Source: Aequorivita capsosiphonis DSM 23843
GTDB lineage: Bacteria; Bacteroidota; Bacteroidia; Flavobacteriales; Flavobacteriaceae
Reading direction: 5' to 3'
Length of the DNA stretch: 64,000 bases
Assembly (NCBI RefSeq): GCF_000429125.1
Contig: NZ_AUBG01000007.1
Span: 240,734-304,733, forward strand
Within the stretch, counting starts at the first letter, position 1. Each line of letters begins with the position of its first letter. Positions 1 through 7,679 of this stretch are shown piece after piece. Under the pieces are notes generated by a model. It searched no databases and was not told the DNA's origin. It saw only the letters and a program-made list of their open reading frames with translations. The position numbers and the translations under genes were made by a program.

Positions 1-262
1 AATCTTGGGGGTATTTTATAATATCGTTGCTGTTTATGGCAACAAAGCCAAAACCAGTAACACGGTAGTCGTTACATATACGCACAATTTCGTCATTAAC
101 GTGCTTTACGAAAGGACAATGGTTACAAATAAACATCACCACAGTGCCTTTTTTCCCTCGAACGTCCTTTATAGCAACTGGATTATTGGTTACTGCATCT
201 ATTAATATAAAATCTGGTGCTTTAGTTCCCAAAGGAAGCATTTTTGATTCTGTGTTGGCCAT
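1..262 (-). CDS. Thioredoxin-fold redoxin family protein, 3' end cut by window
   Basis: Translating the minus strand from the ATG at 262 gives 87 codons that run off the window edge. The start reads MANTESKMLPLGTKAPDFIL, the usual opening of AhpC/TSA-type redoxins, and a CNHC motif follows at residues 47-50 with a Pro after it, in the place of the thioredoxin CxxC. Flavobacterial proteins of this kind are about 180 residues, so roughly half is missing. It is inferred to be a cytoplasmic thiol-disulfide or peroxide-handling protein, since no signal peptide is seen. The substrate cannot be told. It is divergent from the gene at 720. Confidence 0.8.
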   Translation of the reverse strand, partial: MANTESKMLPLGTKAPDFILIDAVTNNPVAIKDVRGKKGTVVMFICNHCPFVKHVNDEIVRICNDYRVTGFGFVAINSNDIIKYPQD

Positions 263-719
263 ATTTGTCTTTTCTAAATAAAATATAAATTTAGCTTTAA
301 AAATACGATTTCGGGCATGTAAAGACGCTGGGCTTTTTATTTCATTGGAAACGTTATTTTAGTGTAGGAGATTCTAGGTTGGTGTATTCAAGCTCGATTC
401 ACTTACTAATTTTCATCGCTGAGTCGCAGAGGGCCTAGAGAAATGTTCTTTATAATTCTTGGCAACTTTATGATAAAAATTGCACGCAAAGACGCCAAGC
501 CGTCAAGTTTCTTTAATTTCTCCTAAACTCCTAAACTCCTAAACTCCTAAACTCCTAAACTCCTAAACTCCTAAACTCCTAAACTCCTAAACCCTCCTAC
601 GGCGGGCAATCTCCTAACCCCTTCTACAGGCAAACTCCAAAACTTTTTCTATTAAAGAATTTATAAAACTTTGCCGTTACAGAATATCTCCATTAACTTT
701 AAAATCTAAACGAAAAATT
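263..719. other. Gene-free low-complexity intergenic region
   Basis: No convincing reading frame lies here. The stretch holds shuffled words typical of flavobacterial intergenic DNA (GCAAAGACGCCAAGCCGTC near 486-504, GAGTCGCAGAGGG near 421-433), then a perfect octamer array at 520-591 and degenerate copies of the same word to about 640. The last 80 bases before 720 are AT-rich and should hold the promoter of the downstream pair, but no clear TAnnTTTG box is visible. Confidence 0.6.
520..591. repeat. Nine perfect tandem copies of CTCCTAAA
   Basis: The octamer CTCCTAAA (TTTAGGAG on the other strand) is repeated nine times without a mismatch. Looser copies continue to about 640, interrupted by GGCGGGC. 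There are no spacers, so it is not a CRISPR array. Replication slippage could change the copy number; no gene is interrupted. Confidence 0.95.
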
Positions 720-1031
720 ATGAAAAACTCTTATACATCACTTTCTGTAGCAATCCAAGATTTACAAGACCAAGGTTTTACTGAAGATTTTAATCTTGTA
801 GGCGAGGGCATAGAATCCAAATCTCTTAAAAAGCAATGGAAAGCCGGGGAACTTGACGTTGTTAAGTTTTACCGCTTTGAAGGAATGACTAACCCTGGAG
901 ATAATACTATTCTTTATTTAATTGAAACAAAAGACGGTCTAAAAGGATTACTTGTGGATGCTTATGGCGCAGATCAAGGCGAGATATCTCCAGAAATGAT
1001 CCAAAAATTGAAATTGCATCATGGTGAATAA
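720..1031 (+). CDS. Conserved hypothetical small protein (flavobacterial, 103 aa)
   Basis: A 103-residue soluble protein with no signal peptide or membrane segment. It resembles a small family widespread in Bacteroidota that is often labelled 'phosphoribosylpyrophosphate synthetase'; that label looks wrong, because no PRPP-binding loop or kinase motif is present. The recognisable part is the C-terminal half (FYRFEGMTNPGDNTILY, then GLLVDAYGADQG). Its last 11 bases overlap the start of csaA, so the two are probably translated together. The function is unknown. Confidence 0.75.
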   Translation: MKNSYTSLSVAIQDLQDQGFTEDFNLVGEGIESKSLKKQWKAGELDVVKFYRFEGMTNPGDNTILYLIETKDGLKGLLVDAYGADQGEISPEMIQKLKLHHGE

Positions 1032-1359
1032 TCTTAGCTGGTTCGATTTTGAAAAGGTTGAAATGCGCGTTGGAACGATCGTTGAAGTGAATGATTTTCC
1101 CGAGGCACGTAATCCTTCCTATCAACTCTTGATTGACTTTGGAAGTGAATTGGGACAACGTAAAACTTCAGCACAGATTACTTCATTATACGAAAGAGAA
1201 GAATTGATTGGGAAGCAAGTAGTTGCCGTAGTGAATTTTCCAAAGAAACAAATTGCTAACTTTATGAGTGAATGTCTGGTTTTGGGTGCCGTGGAAGGAA
1301 AAAATGTAACGCTATTGCAAACGGACAAACCTGTTGAAAATGGTTTACGGATTTTATGA
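1021..1359 (+). CDS. csaA: CsaA-type tRNA-binding protein
   Basis: A 112-residue stand-alone OB-fold tRNA-binding domain of the Trbp111/CsaA group. The opening FDFEKVEMRVGTIVEV and the later IGKQVVAVVNFP and SECLVLGAV segments match the family along its whole length of about 110 residues. Family members form homodimers that bind the outside corner of tRNA, and Bacillus CsaA was also described as a secretion chaperone; the role here is inferred from that. The ATG lies inside the previous gene, giving an 11-bp overlap that suggests coupled translation. Confidence 0.9.
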   Translation: MVNNLSWFDFEKVEMRVGTIVEVNDFPEARNPSYQLLIDFGSELGQRKTSAQITSLYEREELIGKQVVAVVNFPKKQIANFMSECLVLGAVEGKNVTLLQTDKPVENGLRIL

Positions 1360-1427
1360 AAATTGAAGTTAGATAAACTTTAGAATTTCACCGAAGCTAG
1401 AAAATTTTTATTTATTGAAAAGAATTA

Positions 1428-1814
1428 TTAGGGAGTACTATATCCTATTACGTGTGCTTTAAGCCTCTTTGATAGAGGTTTTTTGGTAAAGATAACCCAT
1501 CCGGTTACGGATGATTTTCCTGGTAAGTATTCAAATGTAATTTGACCTTTTTCTTTGTCCGATTCCTCGTCCAACACAACTTCTATCACTACATTTTCTG
1601 CGGTTTCGGTTCCTTTGTTAAAAGCTTCAAGGGGTACGGCAAAGGCTTCATCTTTTTGGGAGACTTCTCCCAACACAACCCTTATGTTTGGTGGGGTTTG
1701 CTCTTCAAAAATTAATTGATATGCCAAAAATCCCAAAGTGAAACAAACTAATATTCCTGATAGGATACTTATAGCCCATTCCAGCCAATTTCTTTCTGTT
1801 TTGCCTTTTCCCAT
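1428..1814 (-). CDS. TIGR02588-family single-pass membrane protein
   Basis: A 128-residue protein with one membrane segment (about 11-35) after a short basic N terminus, then an exported or cytoplasmic beta-rich domain containing NKGTETAENVVIEV and FEYLPGKSSVTGWVIF. This matches the TIGR02588 family as remembered, which is always found beside TIGR02587. The frame is open further upstream, but the start at 1814 is chosen because it lies 2 bp after the stop of the partner gene and begins MGKGKTERNW. The function of the family is unknown. Confidence 0.8.
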   Translation of the reverse strand: MGKGKTERNWLEWAISILSGILVCFTLGFLAYQLIFEEQTPPNIRVVLGEVSQKDEAFAVPLEAFNKGTETAENVVIEVVLDEESDKEKGQITFEYLPGKSSVTGWVIFTKKPLSKRLKAHVIGYSTP

Positions 1815-1816
1815 AA

Positions 1817-2680
1817 TCAAACCTGTATAAGTAATCTTCCAGCAGAGGCGCCTAGAGCTGCGGGAAATGCTAAGACTATTGTTTCTGCAATCATTCCATA
1901 AAGGGACAATCCACCAAAACGTCCAAAAAACCATAGCATAAATGCTGAGGAAGAAAGAGCGATGGCATACATTATTACTGTTCCTAAAACTGCATCCCAA
2001 TGATTCTGGGGCTGCAGTACAAGACTTTTAGCTCCTTTAAAATTTAGGTAGTATAACACGGCTCCCCCTATACCAATAGAAAGGAGCGAAATAATAAAGA
2101 GCTTATAAACATTGGCTTCCACGGCAATTACCATGACCTCGTCAGTAGGTGCTACGTTGGATGCTATAAGGATGGCGCCACAAAGAGCAATTCCTATTGA
2201 ACGCACTAAATGCGGATTCCTGGTATTGTTTTTTGACTCTTCTTCATTGGTGTCTTTTTCTTTGGTATCGTTGTTGTCACCGCCCAATTGTGATTTTCCT
2301 ACCGAGATACCTATGGCCATCGTTATAGCTTCTACCACTATCTTGCCGCTTATTTCATTAAGCGACATATTTGGTGCAATCCTACCGGTAATCCACAAAA
2401 TAAATATCGTGAGCAAGATGCCCATTCCCAATTCTTCGGCAGATTCCATAAAACCTTCCCAAATGGAATGCTCTCTTCTGATTCCCACGTAATGATTATA
2501 CACCATCAAAAGCGAAAATCCTACAATAAAATAAATGATTAATTGAAGTGGATTGGCAATGAAACCGGCCCACCAAAGCTCCATAGTATAAAGCATTGGC
2601 AAACTGAAGAGTAGTCCACCGGTTATTCCGCGACCATATTCCTTCAGAGATTCATCAATAGGTTTTTTAGTTGTGGTCAT
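1817..2680 (-). CDS. TIGR02587-family integral membrane protein
   Basis: A 287-residue polytopic membrane protein with about seven hydrophobic segments and one acidic, Asn-rich cytoplasmic loop (about 132-155) that splits it into two parts. The opening YGRGITGGLLFSLPMLYTME is typical of TIGR02587 as remembered. The start at 2680 (MTTTKKPIDE) is preferred over an in-frame ATG 18 bp upstream, since neither has a ribosome-binding site and the shorter form matches the family. It is followed after 2 bp by the TIGR02588 gene, so they form a two-gene operon of unknown function. Confidence 0.82.
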   Translation of the reverse strand: MTTTKKPIDESLKEYGRGITGGLLFSLPMLYTMELWWAGFIANPLQLIIYFIVGFSLLMVYNHYVGIRREHSIWEGFMESAEELGMGILLTIFILWITGRIAPNMSLNEISGKIVVEAITMAIGISVGKSQLGGDNNDTKEKDTNEEESKNNTRNPHLVRSIGIALCGAILIASNVAPTDEVMVIAVEANVYKLFIISLLSIGIGGAVLYYLNFKGAKSLVLQPQNHWDAVLGTVIMYAIALSSSAFMLWFFGRFGGLSLYGMIAETIVLAFPAALGASAGRLLIQV

Positions 2681-2840
2681 TTTAAAAAGAAAATACATTT
2701 AAAGGTAATCAAAATCGATTTTTATACTTCTATTTATTGAGGATAAAATTAAGGATTCTGATTACGAAAGTTTAAATGAAAGTAAAGAAAGCTTAGCTTT
2801 GTATACTGTAGATTATTTTTCTAACATTTAAATGACTTTT

Positions 2841-3350
2841 ATGAAAAAGTATATTCTCCTCATTTTACTTCCGATATTGATTTATTCCTGTAAAAACAAT
2901 TCTGACAATGAAAGCGCTGAACGTTTTGTTTCCAATAAAAAATATGAAAAAATAGGGCAGTTAGAATGGCTTCTGGGAACGTGGACTAATGAATCTGGTG
3001 AGGAATTTTCACAAGAAACTTGGTCAAAGGAGAATGACAGCACATTTACGGCCTTTAGTTTCACTCAAGTAGATGGTGAAACTGTTTTTGCCGAAACCAT
3101 GGCGCTGGAACAGAAAGGGGAACGATTGCTATTGACCGTTGCTACAGCTAACGAAAAAGGAGCGTCTCCTGTTGCATTTAGACTTATTCCTTCCGAAGAA
3201 AAACAGTTTACATTTGAAAATAAGAGCCATGATTTTCCAGAACGTATAACATATACAAATCCGGCAAAAGATTCGCTACATGCTTGGATTGAAGGCACCG
3301 TAAATGACCAAGATAAAAAAGTTGATTTCAGCTTTTCGAGAAAAAATTAA
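2841..3350 (+). CDS. DUF6265-like lipoprotein
   Basis: A 169-residue secreted lipoprotein. The N terminus MKKYILLILLPILIYSC is a lipoprotein signal with the lipobox Cys at residue 17. The mature part has the WLLGTWTNESGEEFSQETW and FENKSHDFPERITY segments of the DUF6265 family, a small beta-barrel-like domain of unknown function. An alternative in-frame ATG is 9 bp upstream at 2832; the later one gives a standard signal peptide. The gene converges on sulP with only 3 bp between the stop codons. Confidence 0.8.
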   Translation: MKKYILLILLPILIYSCKNNSDNESAERFVSNKKYEKIGQLEWLLGTWTNESGEEFSQETWSKENDSTFTAFSFTQVDGETVFAETMALEQKGERLLLTVATANEKGASPVAFRLIPSEEKQFTFENKSHDFPERITYTNPAKDSLHAWIEGTVNDQDKKVDFSFSRKN

Positions 3351-3353
3351 ATG

Positions 3354-4973
3354 CTACAATACTTCGGAATCTAAAGTGTCAGTAACCACATAATACCGCG
3401 GATCTTCGATGGAATCTTCAATTATGGTTTCAAATTCAGGATTCCATTTTAGCAAGAGCTCTTTACAATCTGGGCTGAGGTGGGTCAATTTAATTTGTTT
3501 TCCGCTATCTAAATATTTATTTGCAATATTTCGAACCGCTTCTACCCCGGAATGATCCGATATTTTAGATTCTATAAAATCAATTTCAATGCAATCTGGA
3601 TCCGTTGAAACGTCAAACTTACTATTGAAAGCAGTAGTTGAACCAAAAAACAAGGGTCCCCAGATTTCGTAAATTTTCGTACCGTCTTCTTTAAGTCTTT
3701 TTCGTGCACGGATTCGTGTAGCGCTTTTCCAGGCAAATACAAGCGCGCTCATAATAACCCCTACCAAGACTGCGATTGCGAGATCCTGCCAAACAGTTAC
3801 TGCTGAAACGGTTATTAAAACTATGGCATCTGCCAATGGTATTTTATGTAAAATCCTAAAACTGCTCCAAGCGAAGGTTCCTATCACCACCATAAACATT
3901 ACTCCAACCAATGCGGCAATAGGTATTTGTTCAATTAACGGAGCTCCAAAAAGCACAAAACATAATAGCGCAATTGCTGCCGTGGCACCGGAAAGTCTTC
4001 CACGTCCACCAGAACTAACGTTAATAATGGATTGCCCAATCATAGCGCAACCACCCATACCTCCAAAGAGCCCGTTTAGCATATTAGCACCTCCCTGTGC
4101 AACACATTCGCGATTACCGCTACCGCGAGTTTCGGTCATTTCATCTATTAAATTCAAGGTCATTAAAGATTCAATCAAGCCAACAGCAGCTAACAAAAAT
4201 GCGGTTGAAATTATCAGATCCCAATGCCCGTTTAAGGTTTCAAGAAATCCAAAAATCTGTGTTTGGAAAACAGGTAAGGAGCCTTTAAGGCCACTACCTC
4301 CTCCGTCGCGAATAAAAGAACCAACGGTGCTCACATCAATTCCTCCAAAAATTGTAATGCATGCCACCACGATGATAGCTATTAATGCGGCGGGAAGTTT
4401 TTTGGTGAGCTTAGGTAGGCCGAACATAATACCCATTGTTATCCCAACCAGAGCGAGCATTATCCATAAGTCCGTCCCTGTAAGCCATTGCGGCACAGTA
4501 CCACGACTTTCCTTAAAAAGGCCTAATTGCGAAAGAAAAATAATAATGGCAAGACCGTTTACAAAACCCATCATAACGGGATGGGGGATTAGGCGTACAA
4601 ATTTCCCTAACTTAAAGACTCCTGCTGAAATTTGGATTGCTCCAACAAACAAAAGCGTGATAAAGAGCCATTGCAGTCCTAGATAATCAACGGGTTCTGC
4701 CAGGGTCAACCCCACTTCATTCCCTTTTTGGATTAAATGGACCATAACAACTGCCATCGCCCCGGTAGCACCTGAAATCATTCCCGGTCTTCCACCAAAA
4801 ATTGCTGTTACAAGGCCCATTATAAACGCACCATAGAGTCCAACAAGTGGATCAATGCCCGCCACAAATGAAAAGGCAACAGCTTCTGGCACCAACGCCA
4901 AAGCAACGGTAAGTCCAGAAAGTATATCGTTTTTAGGATTTTGAGTAAAGGATAATAGATATTTTGCTAGCAT
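3354..4973 (-). CDS. SulP-family inorganic anion transporter with STAS domain
   Basis: A 539-residue SLC26/SulP transporter. The membrane part begins near residue 14 with DILSGLTVALALVPEAVAFS, the conserved first helix, and includes GGMGGCAMIGQSIINVSSGG, a hallmark of this subgroup. From about residue 435 a cytoplasmic STAS domain follows, containing IEIDFIESKISDHSGVEAV. Such proteins move sulfate, bicarbonate or other anions across the inner membrane by sodium symport or exchange; the substrate cannot be read from sequence. It appears to be a single-gene unit. A broken second copy lies at 7460-7670. Confidence 0.9.
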   Translation of the reverse strand: MLAKYLLSFTQNPKNDILSGLTVALALVPEAVAFSFVAGIDPLVGLYGAFIMGLVTAIFGGRPGMISGATGAMAVVMVHLIQKGNEVGLTLAEPVDYLGLQWLFITLLFVGAIQISAGVFKLGKFVRLIPHPVMMGFVNGLAIIIFLSQLGLFKESRGTVPQWLTGTDLWIMLALVGITMGIMFGLPKLTKKLPAALIAIIVVACITIFGGIDVSTVGSFIRDGGGSGLKGSLPVFQTQIFGFLETLNGHWDLIISTAFLLAAVGLIESLMTLNLIDEMTETRGSGNRECVAQGGANMLNGLFGGMGGCAMIGQSIINVSSGGRGRLSGATAAIALLCFVLFGAPLIEQIPIAALVGVMFMVVIGTFAWSSFRILHKIPLADAIVLITVSAVTVWQDLAIAVLVGVIMSALVFAWKSATRIRARKRLKEDGTKIYEIWGPLFFGSTTAFNSKFDVSTDPDCIEIDFIESKISDHSGVEAVRNIANKYLDSGKQIKLTHLSPDCKELLLKWNPEFETIIEDSIEDPRYYVVTDTLDSEVL

Positions 4974-5128
4974 TCTGTTTTTTAAAGGGCGGCAAAGATA
5001 GGGTTTTCATACCATTTGGAAAGCTATAATGGAAGTTTTGGGGATTTCAATTGAATGATCAATACTTACTTTAAGATGTTGCGTCCTTATTTTATAAATC
5101 CTTGAACAATCTTTTTAAGAACAAAACA

Positions 5129-5157
5129 AGCTGTCCAGAAAGACAGCTCGTTTTTTT
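5129..5157. terminator. Hairpin terminator
   Basis: An AGCTGTC / GACAGCT stem with a short loop, followed by seven T on the plus strand and a weaker T-rich run on the minus strand. It lies 23 bp after the stop of the minus-strand 629-residue gene and probably ends that transcript. Confidence 0.7.
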
Positions 5158-5179
5158 GAGGTTCCTAATTTTTTCAAAA

Positions 5180-7069
5180 TTACCCAATGGGCGGGTTGAT
5201 TATGGATTCCCTGCCAAATAGTACATAATACGGATCGAACCTGTGTCCTGCAGTGGTGGTGGCATCTTGCAGTATTACGTAACCAAACCCGGCAAACAGA
5301 CGAGGGTCTGAGCCTGCCTGCCTTGCGGAAACATAATCTCCCCATCGGGTGTGGGTCCATGTACTTCCATCGCGGTACCAAACCACATAATCGCCAATAA
5401 TGCCGACCGCACTGTTGGCGTTCAAACTGCCGCCGCCACCCCAACCGAGGGCAATGCCCACTTCGTTATTTGTATTGGTAGCCAAACATGGATAGCCAAA
5501 GGCAAAATCAGGGTTCCAAATTTGCATTTGTTCCACCATGTTATAGGAGCCTATTTCAATTTTAACTAATTGTACATGCGGATGGGGGAAGCTGAAGCCT
5601 CCAAACCCACCGTCTCCGCTACTTGCCATCCAGGACATCCAGATTTCGTTTTGTTTTCGCGTGATCCCGATTATGGCATTGTTCGGAAATACTTTTGCAA
5701 ACCAATTGTTCCCATTGGGCCCATTCGATACACGTGTTTGGTTTGGCCAGTTATTCACATCCACACTTCGCCAAAAATAGGTGTTGGAGTTTTCTTTCCA
5801 GCTAAAAACACGGATGGTGCTGTTATCTATGTGGCCGCCCCAGAATACTTCATCTCCGGTATTTTGGGAAACGTTGCTTCCCCACGCCAAAGCCGAATCG
5901 CCTGGGTTTGTGTACCAAAAATTAATGGTGGCGGAGTCCCGGATTTCATCCAAGGGAATTCGAACTACCACCAAGCCGTTGTCTGCCGTACTGTCCGGCA
6001 CAGAGTCCAATACATCAAAACTTAAGTATAACGAATTATTGCCAACCGACAAACTTGGATAATCCATCCAGTCCGTACCCAGATTGAAACTGGCCGAAGT
6101 AAGGTCCCAATACGTCCATGCAGTACAATTGCTGTCAATGATATCCTGTGGGCTTGCAGATGCCAATCTATAGGCATTATTCCCGCTGGTCGTCGAACTG
6201 TATTGCAAAAGCCAAATAAAGCGGTCGATACTTGGGACATATTGAATTACTTGGTCGCAACAAAATCCGCCAGCCAAGGTATTGGGAAAAATGGTGGTGG
6301 GATTGAGGGTCGTAAAAGTTTGCCCACCATCGGTGGAATATTGCACATACCAGTTTCCGGACAGCATTATCACGGGCATCTCCCCATTGTTATTTCTTCC
6401 GCTTTGCGCCCCACTTATATCTGCGGCGTTCGCACTTGCTGGCGATACGGTATTGTTAAAAGTATACGTGCCAAAAATCACGGGATCCGGAGCTCCGTCT
6501 GCGGCTCCCATTACTTGGGGCTTGGATCCCAAACTCTCTGAGATAAGACCTTTGAATGGGCCTCTTGGCACTTCCAATCCCGGTCTATTATTGGGCGGGC
6601 GAGAGGGATTGTCCACTTTTACAATTGGGCCATAGGGGGCATCTTTTACTTTTTTCGGAATAGCTTTGCCTTCAAAACCCTCGTGGGAACCTGAATCGTC
6701 TTTTGTGGATTTAATGCAGGGCTTGTATTTACAGATAATCCTGTCTTTATCTTTTTCAGAAGGACAGCATTTTTCCAATTGCTTTTTAATATCTTCCAGT
6801 TCACCAATCCTTGCAACGGCGTCTGGCTTTTGGTATTTATAAATTTCCAGGAGTGTGGAGATTTCTTTGAGTAATTTCTTTTGAATCGTCGTTTGCCAAT
6901 GGAGCTCATTTACAGACTGGCACGTTTGTTTTGAGATCTTCTCCAATTGACAAGTTATGGTTTCAAAATAATTGATCATTGACCCCAAAAGTTGATTCTG
7001 GTACTTTGATTGTTCCAACATTTTTTTGAACAACTCAAAACTTTCGGATTTTTTTTCATTTTCTTCCAT
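5180..7069 (-). CDS. Unrecognised 629-aa protein: coiled coil plus Asp-box beta-propeller-like domain
   Basis: The family is not recognised. Residues 1-100 are charged and helical, likely a coiled coil, with cysteines at 40, 50, 101, 102, 113 and 118. A Pro/Lys-rich linker (about 135-195) leads to a domain of about 430 residues rich in Trp, Tyr, Asn and Gly. It contains a perfect Asp-box (STDGGQTF, residues 245-252) as in sialidase/BNR propellers, and ends in GRESIINPPIG. No signal peptide is visible even though the propeller looks like an extracellular type. The start at 7069 (MEENEKKSES) is chosen because the longer frame begins in AT-rich DNA. A terminator follows. Confidence 0.6.
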   Translation of the reverse strand: MEENEKKSESFELFKKMLEQSKYQNQLLGSMINYFETITCQLEKISKQTCQSVNELHWQTTIQKKLLKEISTLLEIYKYQKPDAVARIGELEDIKKQLEKCCPSEKDKDRIICKYKPCIKSTKDDSGSHEGFEGKAIPKKVKDAPYGPIVKVDNPSRPPNNRPGLEVPRGPFKGLISESLGSKPQVMGAADGAPDPVIFGTYTFNNTVSPASANAADISGAQSGRNNNGEMPVIMLSGNWYVQYSTDGGQTFTTLNPTTIFPNTLAGGFCCDQVIQYVPSIDRFIWLLQYSSTTSGNNAYRLASASPQDIIDSNCTAWTYWDLTSASFNLGTDWMDYPSLSVGNNSLYLSFDVLDSVPDSTADNGLVVVRIPLDEIRDSATINFWYTNPGDSALAWGSNVSQNTGDEVFWGGHIDNSTIRVFSWKENSNTYFWRSVDVNNWPNQTRVSNGPNGNNWFAKVFPNNAIIGITRKQNEIWMSWMASSGDGGFGGFSFPHPHVQLVKIEIGSYNMVEQMQIWNPDFAFGYPCLATNTNNEVGIALGWGGGGSLNANSAVGIIGDYVVWYRDGSTWTHTRWGDYVSARQAGSDPRLFAGFGYVILQDATTTAGHRFDPYYVLFGRESIINPPIG

Positions 7070-7459
7070 GGTATTTGGTTTTAATGGATTCGTAAAAACT
7101 TTTCGCAAATTGGATTTATGGATCCATTTCCGAATTGAGGAGAGTGTAAGTCTTATAATTAAAAGAAACCTGCAGTGATTGTCAAGCGGCTTATAATGGA
7201 TATCCATTAGTCGTTCGCGGCACAACTAAAAAGAAATGGATATTTTTTAATTGGGAAGAAATAGTTTCCCAAAAAAATGGGCTTTTAAATGTAGGGAAAA
7301 TTCACAAATAAACCTATTAAAAACTGATTATTAACAGGTTGCGCAATCGTGATTAAGGAAATAGTTAAATTCTATAGCAAAATGAATTTCCTTATTTTGT
7401 CCATTTAATCCTCTATTTTTGAGTTTTGAGTGAAATTTCTTAGAGTTTTCTGAAACATA
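7070..7459. other. Gene-free upstream region
   Basis: No gene is supported here. The region is AT-rich and should hold the promoter for the minus-strand 629-residue gene. A perfect TTGGGAA / TTCCCAA inverted repeat with a 7-base loop lies near 7251-7272; it has no T-run and its role is unknown. Confidence 0.5.
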
Positions 7460-7670
7460 TTCTTTAATTCTTTTTCGCGAGCGGATTCGTGTAGCGCTTT
7501 TCTAGGCCAACACAAGAGCGCTTATAATAGCCGCTACCAAGAACGCGATTGCTAGATTATTCCAAACAGTTGCTGTCCAAACAGTTTATCAAAACTATTG
7601 CATCTGCTAGAAGTAATTTATATAAAATTCTAAAACTGCTCCAAGCGATGTTCCCTTCACTACCATAAAC
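7460..7670 (-). pseudogene. Decayed fragment of a second SulP transporter gene
   Basis: Read on the minus strand, this stretch aligns base for base with 3687-3898 of the intact sulP gene. Shared words include GGATTCGTGTAGCGCTTTTC and CTAAAACTGCTCCAAGCGA, with scattered substitutions and at least one single-base deletion near 7650. It corresponds to roughly residues 358-429 of the 539-residue protein, the last membrane helices before the STAS domain. Both flanks of the parent gene are missing, so this is a fossil of a duplicate or paralogue. It is not expected to be expressed. Confidence 0.85.
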
Positions 7671-7679
7671 TCAGGAAGT

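Noticed and set aside
5..205. 66-codon plus-strand frame at the window start
   Set aside because: The opposite strand carries a redoxin with a CxxC motif at the same place.
520..591. Possible CRISPR array
   Set aside because: The octamers are contiguous with no spacers and no cas genes are near.
1814..2000. 62-codon N-terminal extension of the TIGR02588 protein
   Set aside because: It overlaps the end of the TIGR02587 gene in another frame and lacks family similarity.
3823..4686. 287-codon frame antisense to the SulP gene
   Set aside because: It overlaps a well-supported transporter in full and its translation is rich in Pro and Ile with no domain; it is an opposite-strand shadow.
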